Source: Bifidobacteriaceae bacterium NR021 (lineage in GTDB: Bacteria; Actinomycetota; Actinomycetes; Actinomycetales; Bifidobacteriaceae). From it: a stretch of DNA of 12,942 nucleotides. A model generated the notes under the pieces. It ran no database searches, was not told the origin of the DNA, and saw only the letters and a list, made by a program, of their open reading frames with translations. Shown piece after piece: positions 1-6,742 of this stretch. Location: the NCBI GenBank assembly GCA_003585845.1, contig NQOP01000001.1, forward strand, positions 572,664-585,605, given 5' to 3'. Position numbers and translations under genes: made by a program. Each line of letters starts with the position of its first letter. Position 1 is the first letter of the stretch.

Positions 1-1839
1 TTGCACTTTGATATGAATACTCCGTGGAAGGATTTAGCGGAAGACGTTAAACATGACATCATGTATGGTCATGATTTTACAGTTCAAGTTTCCTACACAA
101 ATAGGTGGGGGCGTCAACGTGAATATTCTACTGGATTTGAAGGTGTAGTTCGTACGCTTATGCGCAAACATGACGAAACTGATTCTGATCAAATGCGTCA
201 ATATTATGAGTCGTATATGCGTGAAGTTCCATGCCAAAAATGCAATGGAAAGCGTTTACGTCCAGAAGTTCTTGCAGTTACAGTATCTAATACTTCCATA
301 GCTGAAGTTTGCGATATGCCAGTAGAACGAAGTCTAGCATGGGTAAATGCTTTGCATTTGGATGGTTCTCAAGCAGTAATTGCAACAGAAATATTAAAAG
401 AGATTCGTGCTCGACTTGGTTTTTTGAACGATGTGGGTTTAAGCTATCTTACTCTTTCAAGAGCTGCAAAAACTCTGTCTGGTGGAGAGGCTCAACGTAT
501 TCGTTTAGCTACTCAAATTGGATCAGGTTTAGTTGGTGTTATGTACGTGCTTGATGAGCCGTCTATTGGATTGCATCAAAGAGATAATGAGCGTTTGATC
601 GCAACATTGCATCATCTGCGGAATCTCGGTAATACGCTTATTGTTGTCGAGCATGATGAAGATACTATTCGTCAGTCCGATTGGCTTGTTGATATTGGTC
701 CAGAAGCTGGCGAGCATGGAGGAGAAGTAGTATATTCAGGTCCGTCTGATGGAATTATTAAAGCTCAGCGTTCAATTACTGGAGATTATATTGCTCACAG
801 ACGCTCAATAGATGTGCCAAAACAACGTCGCAGTGTAGACGAAAATCGTATGCTTCATATAATTAATGCCCATGAGCATAATTTAAAAAATATTGATGTA
901 AGCATACCTTTGGGAGTATTCACATGCATAACGGGTGTATCTGGATCTGGTAAATCAACACTTATAAACTCAATTTTGTATCCAGTTCTTGCAGACAAGC
1001 TAAATGGTGCTCGAATTGTGCCAGGAAAACACAAACGTATCGATGGTATTGAGCTTTGTGACAAAGTAGTGCATGTCGATCAGAATCCTATAGGAAGAAC
1101 TCCTCGTTCTAATCCAGCAACTTACACTGGTGTTTGGGATAAAATACGTTCATTGTTTGCGCAGACTCCCGAAGCAAAAGTTCGTGGCTATGGTCCTGGT
1201 CGTTTCTCGTTTAATGTTAAAGGAGGCAGATGTGAAGCATGTCATGGCGACGGTACTTTAAAAATAGAAATGAACTTTTTGCCTGACGTATACGTAGAGT
1301 GCGAAGTTTGTCATGGTAAACGTTATAACCGTGAAACTTTGGAAGTTACATATAACGGAAAGTCTGTTGCAGATGTTCTTAATATGCCTATTTGTGAAGC
1401 TGCAATATTTTTCAAAGCATATCCTTCTATTTCTCGATATTTAGATACTTTAGTAAAAGTTGGCTTGGGCTATATTCGTCTTGGTCAAAGCGCAACAACA
1501 CTTTCTGGCGGTGAGTCTCAGCGAGTAAAGCTTGCTACAGAGCTACAGAGAAGATCTACTGGTAAAACAGTTTATATTCTCGATGAACCTACTACTGGAC
1601 TACATTTTGAAGATGTTAGGAAACTTCTAGCGGTTTTGCAATCTCTTGTAGATAAAGGCAACAGTGTTATTGTAATTGAACATAATCTTGATGTTGTGAA
1701 ATCTGCAGATTGGATTATTGATTTAGGTCCAGAAGGAGGAGATAAAGGCGGAACCTTAGTTGCAGAAGGTAGTCCTGAGAGCGTAGCGCGTAATGGCGAG
1801 AGTTGGACAGGTAAATTCCTTAAGCAAATGTTACATTAA
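1..1839 (+). CDS. uvrA: UvrABC excinuclease subunit A, C-terminal part (5' end outside window)
   Basis: UvrA is the damage-sensing ATPase of nucleotide excision repair; it works as a dimer with UvrB on DNA in the cytoplasm. The reading frame is open from base 1, so the leading TTG is an internal Leu. Family members have about 940-1000 residues, so roughly 350-400 N-terminal residues, including the first Walker A, lie upstream. Window-residue positions: a Cys-x2-Cys pair at 78-81; the first ABC signature LSGGEAQR at 159-166 with Walker B and its Asp-Glu at 185-186; the second Walker A (GVSGSGKST) at 312-320; the C-terminal zinc module with Cys 411, 414, 434 and 437; the second signature LSGGESQR at 501-508 and Walker B DE at 528-529. 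All key residues seen are intact. uvrC follows after 102 bp with no convincing terminator between, so the two repair genes may be co-transcribed. Identification is certain; only the 5' extent is unknown. Confidence 0.97.
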   Translation: MHFDMNTPWKDLAEDVKHDIMYGHDFTVQVSYTNRWGRQREYSTGFEGVVRTLMRKHDETDSDQMRQYYESYMREVPCQKCNGKRLRPEVLAVTVSNTSIAEVCDMPVERSLAWVNALHLDGSQAVIATEILKEIRARLGFLNDVGLSYLTLSRAAKTLSGGEAQRIRLATQIGSGLVGVMYVLDEPSIGLHQRDNERLIATLHHLRNLGNTLIVVEHDEDTIRQSDWLVDIGPEAGEHGGEVVYSGPSDGIIKAQRSITGDYIAHRRSIDVPKQRRSVDENRMLHIINAHEHNLKNIDVSIPLGVFTCITGVSGSGKSTLINSILYPVLADKLNGARIVPGKHKRIDGIELCDKVVHVDQNPIGRTPRSNPATYTGVWDKIRSLFAQTPEAKVRGYGPGRFSFNVKGGRCEACHGDGTLKIEMNFLPDVYVECEVCHGKRYNRETLEVTYNGKSVADVLNMPICEAAIFFKAYPSISRYLDTLVKVGLGYIRLGQSATTLSGGESQRVKLATELQRRSTGKTVYILDEPTTGLHFEDVRKLLAVLQSLVDKGNSVIVIEHNLDVVKSADWIIDLGPEGGDKGGTLVAEGSPESVARNGESWTGKFLKQMLH

Positions 1840-1941
1840 GCGTTCAAAAAAGTTATCGATCTGTAATTTGTTGAACTGAGAAATTCACTCGACAAATCTT
1901 ATGAACAGTTGCATAAATTTTGTTTAGGAAAGGAGGTGAAA

Positions 1942-4302
1942 ATGAAAGATAATGATCTTAATAAAAATTCTTATAAAGCATATGATTTGCAAGAAGAAAA
2001 TGGGATGAGAGATAGTGAAAAATGGCGTAAAACGCAAGCAACAATAGATGAACAGTTTTCGAAAGATTCATCATTTGATGGTGAAAGAGTAAATGCATTA
2101 GGGGCTCCATTGCTTGGTGATACCCGTGATTTATTCCGTCCAGCTTCTCGTGATATTCCAGCGCAACCTGGAGTATACAAGTGGCGTGATGGCGAGGGGC
2201 GAGTTATTTACGTTGGAAAAGCAAAAAATTTACGCAATCGTTTAGCGAATTATTTTCAACCTCTTTACCAACTTCATCCTAGAACTCAATCTATGGTTCT
2301 TACAGCTCGCAGTTTGGAATGGACTGTTGTAAGCACTGAATTTGAGGCTCTTACACTTGAATATACTTGGATTAAAGCTTTTAATCCTAGGTTTAATGTA
2401 GTTTTTCGTGACGATAAAACATATCCTTATGTTGCAGTTTCGCTAGAAGAAACTTTTCCAAGAGTATGGATTACTAGAAATCGTAGTGCTCGGCATGCTA
2501 GATATTTTGGTCCGTATGCAAAAGTGTGGCCTCTTCGTCATAGTTTAGATTCTTTACTTAAAACTTTTCCTATTCGCACATGCTCATCCTCTGTTTTTAA
2601 CAAAGCTCATAGGACTGGTAGACCTTGCTTATTTGCTTCGATTGGTAAATGTTCAGCTCCTTGTATGGGAAACATAGATCCTAGCGAACATCGCAAGATG
2701 GTAGAACATGTAGTTGGCATACTTACAGGCAGTGTTGGAGAGTCTTATATTTCACAAATTAAGAACGAGATGAAAGAAGCAAGTGAAGAGCTAGAATTTG
2801 AGCGTGCGGCTAAATTGCGTGACGAAATTGCTGTTTTGAACACTATTTTGCAACAAAATGCAGTTGTGTTTGACAATGATGTAGAAGCGGATGTTTTTGG
2901 ATTCTGCGGAGATGAGCTTGAAGCGTCAATTCATGTATTTTTTGTGCGCGCTGGAATGATTCGTGGAGAGAAAAATTGGTCAGTAGAACGAAATGAGCAT
3001 ATCAGTGACAGTGATCTTATAGCTGATTTATTAACTCGCGTATACGCAGAATATGAGCAAAATTACACACAAAACCATGAAGATACTATTAGCATTAAGA
3101 AAGTTCGCGACGCTGTTAGTTCTACGCAACAAGCTACTGCAACTGATGTAATATTGCGAGCGCAAGCTACTAAAACTCGTCGTGAACGTCAAGAGAGAAC
3201 AGGTCGTGAGGATTTACTTGCTCCTATTTCGCCTGTTCCTCGTGAGATTATAGTTCCAATTAAAATTTCTGATGAACGTAAGCAAGAGCTTGAATTGTGG
3301 CTTAGCAATATTCGTGGTTCTCAAGTAAGTATTAGAGTTGCAGAGCGCGGAGAAAAACGTGCTCTTATGGATCGTGCAAACGATAATGCTAGTCAGGAAT
3401 TGAAACGAATAAAATCTAGCCGTATTAACAGCATAGATATGAGAACAGAAGCTATGAATGAAATAGCAAAAGCGCTTGGAATGAGTAAATCTCCTTTGCG
3501 AATTGAATGTTATGATATCTCAAATACAGTTGATGGTAGTTATCAAGTTGCTTCTATGGTTGTTTTTGAAGATGGTGTCGCTCGTCCTAGTGAGTACCGT
3601 CATTTTGCGGTTCGAGGTGAACATGGTGGTGGTAAAACAGATGATTTAAGTGCTGTTTATGAAACATTATTGCGAAGGTTTAAGCATAAAGATGTTTATG
3701 CAGAAGATAAGCTTGATACATTAAATGCATCAGATTCATCAGATTCATCAGATTCATCAGATACATATGACTCATCTGATATTAATATTTGCGATGCAAA
3801 CAGTATTTCTAATAAGCATTTTTCAGGTAATTCATTGACTAGTGTGCGGCATTTTGCTTATAAACCTCAATTAATTATTGTCGATGGAGGAAAAGAACAA
3901 GCAAAAGCTGCTAAAAGAGCTATGAAAGATGCTGGCGTAAGTGATATTACTGTTTGTGGTTTAGCTAAGAAACTTGAAGAAGTGTGGCTTCCTGACGAAG
4001 ATTATCCAATCATTTTTAAGAGAAGCTCAGAAGGATTGTATTTATTGCAGCGTGCTAGAGACGAGTCTCACCGTTTTGCTATTTCGTATCATCGTAAATT
4101 GCGAAGAAAAGGTTCATTGCATTCTACTTTTGATGCAATTCCTGGAATTGGAGCAGTGTATCGCAAGCGTTTGCTTGCATCTTTTGGTTCAATAAAATCT
4201 TTGAAAAATGCTTCATTAGAAGATTTGCAAAGAGTGCCTGGAATTGGCGAGAATAAAGCAAAAGCTATATACAGTGCTTTGCGTAAAAATAATGATATGT
4301 AG
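1942..4302 (+). CDS. uvrC: UvrABC excinuclease subunit C
   Basis: UvrC makes the 3' and 5' incisions beside a UvrB-bound lesion. ATG 1942 was chosen because AGGAGG (1931-1936) sits 5 nt upstream; the in-frame TTG at 1909 has no such site. The product is 786 residues, longer than the usual 600-700. Order: a polar N-terminal extension (about 1-68); the GIY-YIG nuclease domain, with GVY at 77-79 and YVG at 90-92; Cys 214, 229, 237 and 241, whose last three spacings (7 and 3 residues) match the iron-sulphur cysteines reported for E. coli UvrC; the UVR domain binding UvrB (about 270-300); the RNase H-like endonuclease domain with putative catalytic D525, D567/D568, D648 and H710; and C-terminal helix-hairpin-helix motifs (PGIG twice). 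A low-complexity insert of about 60 residues (581-640), rich in Ser-Asp, interrupts the endonuclease domain between catalytic residues. The gene looks intact and functional. Confidence 0.97.
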   Translation: MKDNDLNKNSYKAYDLQEENGMRDSEKWRKTQATIDEQFSKDSSFDGERVNALGAPLLGDTRDLFRPASRDIPAQPGVYKWRDGEGRVIYVGKAKNLRNRLANYFQPLYQLHPRTQSMVLTARSLEWTVVSTEFEALTLEYTWIKAFNPRFNVVFRDDKTYPYVAVSLEETFPRVWITRNRSARHARYFGPYAKVWPLRHSLDSLLKTFPIRTCSSSVFNKAHRTGRPCLFASIGKCSAPCMGNIDPSEHRKMVEHVVGILTGSVGESYISQIKNEMKEASEELEFERAAKLRDEIAVLNTILQQNAVVFDNDVEADVFGFCGDELEASIHVFFVRAGMIRGEKNWSVERNEHISDSDLIADLLTRVYAEYEQNYTQNHEDTISIKKVRDAVSSTQQATATDVILRAQATKTRRERQERTGREDLLAPISPVPREIIVPIKISDERKQELELWLSNIRGSQVSIRVAERGEKRALMDRANDNASQELKRIKSSRINSIDMRTEAMNEIAKALGMSKSPLRIECYDISNTVDGSYQVASMVVFEDGVARPSEYRHFAVRGEHGGGKTDDLSAVYETLLRRFKHKDVYAEDKLDTLNASDSSDSSDSSDTYDSSDINICDANSISNKHFSGNSLTSVRHFAYKPQLIIVDGGKEQAKAAKRAMKDAGVSDITVCGLAKKLEEVWLPDEDYPIIFKRSSEGLYLLQRARDESHRFAISYHRKLRRKGSLHSTFDAIPGIGAVYRKRLLASFGSIKSLKNASLEDLQRVPGIGENKAKAIYSALRKNNDM
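3729..3761 (+). repeat. 9-bp in-frame tandem repeat (ATCAGATTC, about 3.7 copies) in uvrC
   Basis: Three perfect copies of the 9-bp unit plus a partial fourth encode Asp-Ser-Ser triplets at UvrC residues 597-607; a degenerate Asp-Ser-Ser-Asp copy follows at 610-613. Because the unit is a multiple of three, copy-number changes by slippage would keep the frame. The repeat lies in the non-conserved insert of the nuclease domain, so the linker length may vary between strains. Confidence 0.9.
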
Positions 4303-4356
4303 CTTTTGAATTACTATGAGTCTTATTATGAGTCGCAACTCGTCAGCATAAGGCAC

Positions 4357-4362
4357 TAGCCT
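4357..4362 (+). promoter_or_regulatory. Possible -10 element (TAGCCT) placing the transcript start at the guaB3 ATG
   Basis: TAGCCT fits the loose actinobacterial -10 pattern TANNNT and ends exactly 7 nt before ATG 4370, the spacing expected for a leaderless mRNA. The only Shine-Dalgarno-like sequence here is the weak AAGAAG. No -35 element is obvious. The motif is short and could be chance. The same arrangement precedes the acyl-CoA ligase at 6730. Confidence 0.3.
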
Positions 4363-4369
4363 AAGAAGT

Positions 4370-5500
4370 ATGTCTCAGGAAATTGAAATTGGTTTGGGCA
4401 AAAAAGCCCGAGTTGCATATTCGCTTGACGATATTGCTATTGTTCCTTCGCGCCGCTCGCGTGATCCTCAAGCTGTATCTACTTCATGGCAAGTAGATGC
4501 TTACACGTTTGATATCCCAATTATTGCTGCTCCGATGGATTCTGTTACTAGCCCGGATACTGCGATTGCAATTGGTCAAATGGGTGGTCTTGGAGTTCTT
4601 GATCTAGAAGGTTTATGGACTCGATATGAGAATCCAGAACCTTTGTTAAAAGAAATATCTGAGTTGCCGTCAAATATTGCAACCCGCCGCATTCAGGAGA
4701 TTTATACTGAGCCGATCAAACCAGAATTGATTGCAAAGCGTTTGCATACAATCAGAGATGCTGGAGTGACAGTAGCGGGAGCTCTTTCTCCACAACGTAC
4801 GCAAGAATTATATAACACTGTGCTAGAAGCTGGTGTTGATTTATTCGTAATTCGTGGAACAGCAGTGTCTGCCGAACATGTTTCTAAGGATCATGAGCCT
4901 CTTGATTTAAGGAAGTTTATTTACGATCTCGATGTTCCTGTTATTGTTGGAGGTTGCGCAGATTATACTTCTGCTCTTCATTTGATGAGAACTGGAGCTG
5001 CAGGTATTTTAGTCGGATTTGGCGGAGGAGCAGTATCCGCAACAATGAATACTTTAGGTGTGCAAGCACCTATGGCTACTGCCATTGCGGATGTTGCTGA
5101 AGCTCGTAGGGATTATATGGATGAATCCGGCGGTCGTTACGTGCAAATTATTGCTGATGGCGGAATGGGTAATTCCGGCAGCTTTATTAAGGCTCTTGCA
5201 GTTGGAGCTGACGCAGTTATGCTTGGTACTCCATTAGCTCGTGCAACGGAGGCTCCTGGTCATGGCACTCATTGGGGTGCTGAGGCTCGTCATTCATCAC
5301 TTCCTCGTGGTATGCGCTCAAATGTTGGCACTGTGGCTCCGTTAGAAAATATTCTTTTCGGTCCAAGTCATGAAGCAGATGGTACTACAAACTTTGTTGG
5401 TGCATTGCGCAGAACAATGGCTTCTACAGGTTATGTTGATGTTAAGAGCTTCCAGCGTTGCAGCGTAGTATTTAACCCATTCCATCAGGATATTCGTTAG
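4370..5500 (+). CDS. guaB3: GuaB3-type IMP dehydrogenase/GMP reductase family protein
   Basis: This is a TIM-barrel protein of the IMP dehydrogenase/GMP reductase superfamily, probably acting on purine nucleotides in the cytoplasm. At 376 residues it lacks the paired CBS domains of standard GuaB (about 490-510) and matches the actinobacterial GuaB3 type (IMP_DH_rel_2). Visible family features: the N-terminal barrel start with IIAAPMDSVTS; the phosphate-binding glycine-rich stretch around VGFGGGA (215-221); the ADGGMGNSG phosphate loop; and the conserved C-terminal part with PLARATEAPG. The loop that carries the nucleophilic Cys in active IMPDH (SICTT) reads GAVSAT here, with Ser 223 in the Cys position. 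Normal IMPDH or GMP reductase chemistry through a covalent Cys intermediate is therefore doubtful, and the true role is uncertain. The ATG at 4370 has only a weak upstream AAGAAG. The gene stands 67 bp after uvrC and is closed by an intrinsic terminator. Confidence 0.87.
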   Translation: MSQEIEIGLGKKARVAYSLDDIAIVPSRRSRDPQAVSTSWQVDAYTFDIPIIAAPMDSVTSPDTAIAIGQMGGLGVLDLEGLWTRYENPEPLLKEISELPSNIATRRIQEIYTEPIKPELIAKRLHTIRDAGVTVAGALSPQRTQELYNTVLEAGVDLFVIRGTAVSAEHVSKDHEPLDLRKFIYDLDVPVIVGGCADYTSALHLMRTGAAGILVGFGGGAVSATMNTLGVQAPMATAIADVAEARRDYMDESGGRYVQIIADGGMGNSGSFIKALAVGADAVMLGTPLARATEAPGHGTHWGAEARHSSLPRGMRSNVGTVAPLENILFGPSHEADGTTNFVGALRRTMASTGYVDVKSFQRCSVVFNPFHQDIR

Positions 5501-5531
5501 TGTTATAAGTATGATGCTTATTGCATAAAAT

Positions 5532-5574
5532 ATGGCGGTTCAGTAATTTGCTCTGAGCCGCCATTTTTGTTTTC
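5532..5574 (+). terminator. Intrinsic terminator after guaB3
   Basis: A 12-bp stem (5532-5543 with 5553-5564, one G-T wobble) with core ATGGCGG/CCGCCAT and a 9-nt loop is followed directly by TTTTTGTTTT. An A-run before the stem suggests some activity in the opposite direction too, but no minus-strand gene needs it. It ends the uvrC/guaB3 transcripts 31 nt past the guaB3 stop. Confidence 0.92.
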
Positions 5575-5865
5575 AAAATTGTTATATCTATATGAACATT
5601 CTATTGATTTATGCATAAATATGATTTTTAGCTATATTTGTTATTCTTTTAAACCGTAATGTGTATAATTCAACACGCATAAAATCGTTTATTTTCAATA
5701 AAAATGACGAATATTTTGTAATTTATCCACATTTTTATTAATTACGCAGTTAGAGAAAAATTACGTTGTAAGCTTTTATCTAAACTCGTTTAGTTTGTAG
5801 GAATATAAGCTTAACGAGTTTTAAATAACAACAGTTTTAAATAATTGTTAAAGCAGGAGAGGAAC
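5575..5865 (+). other. AT-rich intergenic region upstream of the DUF6459-like gene
   Basis: I see no supportable gene in this very AT-rich stretch. It contains a perfect 14-bp palindrome (ATTTATGCATAAAT, 5607-5620), a candidate -10 at 5664-5669, and a perfect 9-bp inverted repeat (AAACTCGTT at 5782-5790 with AACGAGTTT at 5813-5821, 22-nt loop). AAGCTT is repeated at 5770-5775 and 5807-5812. The arrangement suggests a promoter with operator-like sites and a long leader, but a regulator cannot be named. Confidence 0.5.
5664..5669 (+). promoter_or_regulatory. Candidate -10 box TATAAT
   Basis: A perfect TATAAT lies about 200 bp before the next start codon. The best -35 candidate, TTGTTA at 5638-5643, is 20 bp away, which is too far for a strong promoter. 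If used, transcription would start near 5676 and give a leader of about 190 nt. Chance TATAAT matches are common in such AT-rich DNA. Confidence 0.4.
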
Positions 5866-6456
5866 ATGAAGGTAGATTTTGCTGATGCCTATGGCATGGA
5901 TGATAACGACTACAGTGATGATGAGCTGAAAGATAAGTCTTCAAAGGTCAAGAAAAACAATGACGAGGATCCTCCAAATGTTTTCTGTAGACCTCGTATT
6001 GGCTTGCCTGTATATGATGGTGAAGTTAGTGTTGGCTTTTCTCGTGAATGCTTGAAATATCATGTTGGAATGTGCTATTTCGACAGTAGAGATGAGCAGG
6101 CTTTTGTTAATTTAGCTTTAAAAACTTGTCAAATTGCTTGCATAGCTGCAGATATTTCTAGAGGTAGGCCTATTTCTCCAGCAATGTCGCAGCTTTTAAC
6201 AAAAAGTTGTATTACTAAATTAACTAACATGTGGAAACTGATGGATGAGTATTTCACTGATAATAACGATTCGGAAACTCGCTCTGCTGTGCGTAGTTTT
6301 CCTGCAGTTCCGAGTTTGTTTAATGGAATGTTAGTCAGCCCGAATCATTTTGAAGGTGTTGTGCGCATTTATGCAGGACCTGTGAAATACTGGGCGTCGT
6401 TATCTTTGGAATTGAAAAATAATCGTTGGATTTGCACATATGCGGATCTAGGATAA
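5866..6456 (+). CDS. Rv3235/DUF6459-like protein of unknown function
   Basis: The start ATG 5866 is preceded by AGGAGAGG (5854-5861) at good spacing; the in-frame TTG at 5845 has none. The product has 196 residues. The first 38 or so are strongly charged (Asp/Glu/Lys), likely disordered, and lead to a Pro-rich stretch. A folded part follows, with a helical segment around the Cys-rich LALKTCQIACIAADISRG, an acidic middle (YFTDNNDSETRS), and a beta-rich C-terminus (VVRIYAGPVKYWASLSLEL) ending in NRWICTYADLG. That ending, a Trp-x-Cys strand followed by a terminal Leu-Gly, and the overall plan recall the actinobacterial Rv3235 family (DUF6459), whose function I do not know. There is no signal peptide or membrane segment. 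It stands alone between non-coding stretches, so its neighbours do not suggest a job. The family match is from memory of the fold pattern and should be treated as moderate. Confidence 0.6.
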   Translation: MKVDFADAYGMDDNDYSDDELKDKSSKVKKNNDEDPPNVFCRPRIGLPVYDGEVSVGFSRECLKYHVGMCYFDSRDEQAFVNLALKTCQIACIAADISRGRPISPAMSQLLTKSCITKLTNMWKLMDEYFTDNNDSETRSAVRSFPAVPSLFNGMLVSPNHFEGVVRIYAGPVKYWASLSLELKNNRWICTYADLG

Positions 6457-6543
6457 AACCGTCGCTTATAGTAGGTAGCTGAAATAAGACATCTATGATA
6501 ATGCGTTTGAAGACTTATGTACATATATTCAAAAAAATATGAG

Positions 6544-6597
6544 CCCCTTATTGCTTGATTTGTTGATTTTCTAACAATTTTTAGCAATAAAGGGGTT
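6544..6597 (+). terminator. Terminator-like long hairpin
   Basis: CCCCTTATTGCT (6544-6555) pairs with AGCAATAAAGGGG (6583-6595), with one bulged A. Inside it TTGTT/AACAA (6560-6564 with 6573-6577) can extend the helix. On the + strand the following T-run is poor. On the minus strand the stem is followed by seven Ts (complement of 6531-6537), so as drawn it resembles a terminator for leftward transcription, although no minus-strand gene is seen. It most likely marks the end of the upstream gene's transcript or shields its 3' end. Confidence 0.5.
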
Positions 6598-6729
6598 CAC
6601 TCTTGTAAGATTAAACATTCTAACTTGTACGACTTGTAGAATCTAAGTTTTATCAGTGTTTGTTTGTAAATGACAATATTAAGTATTATTTTTTGTATTT
6701 CGTGCAGTCGTGTCGATTCTGTTATCAAG

Positions 6730-6735
6730 TACAAT
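6730..6735 (+). promoter_or_regulatory. Candidate -10 box TACAAT for a leaderless acyl-CoA ligase mRNA
   Basis: TACAAT ends 7 nt before ATG 6743, so the transcript would begin at or next to the A of the start codon. No Shine-Dalgarno sequence precedes either this ATG or the alternative GTG at 6710. Leaderless mRNAs with this geometry are common in actinobacteria. No clear -35 is visible. Confidence 0.5.
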
Positions 6736-6742
6736 AAATAGT

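Larger units (their letters stand above)
6457..6742 (+). other. Intergenic region before the acyl-CoA ligase
   Basis: No gene is supportable here. It contains the long hairpin at 6544-6595, then CTTGTA three times (6602-6607, 6624-6629, 6633-6638), an inverted repeat ATTCTA/TAGAAT (6617-6622 with 6637-6642), and a candidate -10 immediately before the ligase start. It probably holds the end of the DUF6459-like transcript and the promoter of the next one. Confidence 0.5.

Noticed and set aside
1909..1941. TTG as uvrC start
   Set aside because: The strong AGGAGG lies inside this extension and serves ATG 1942.
1840..1941. Promoter or terminator in the uvrA-uvrC gap
   Set aside because: Only a weak 6-bp inverted repeat (GTTCAA/TTGAAC, 24 nt or so apart) and poor promoter-like hexamers are visible; nothing convincing.
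3729..3780. Short tandem repeat considered as CRISPR or mobile-element remnant
   Set aside because: The unit is 9 bp with no spacers, is in frame and codes for a Ser-Asp linker.
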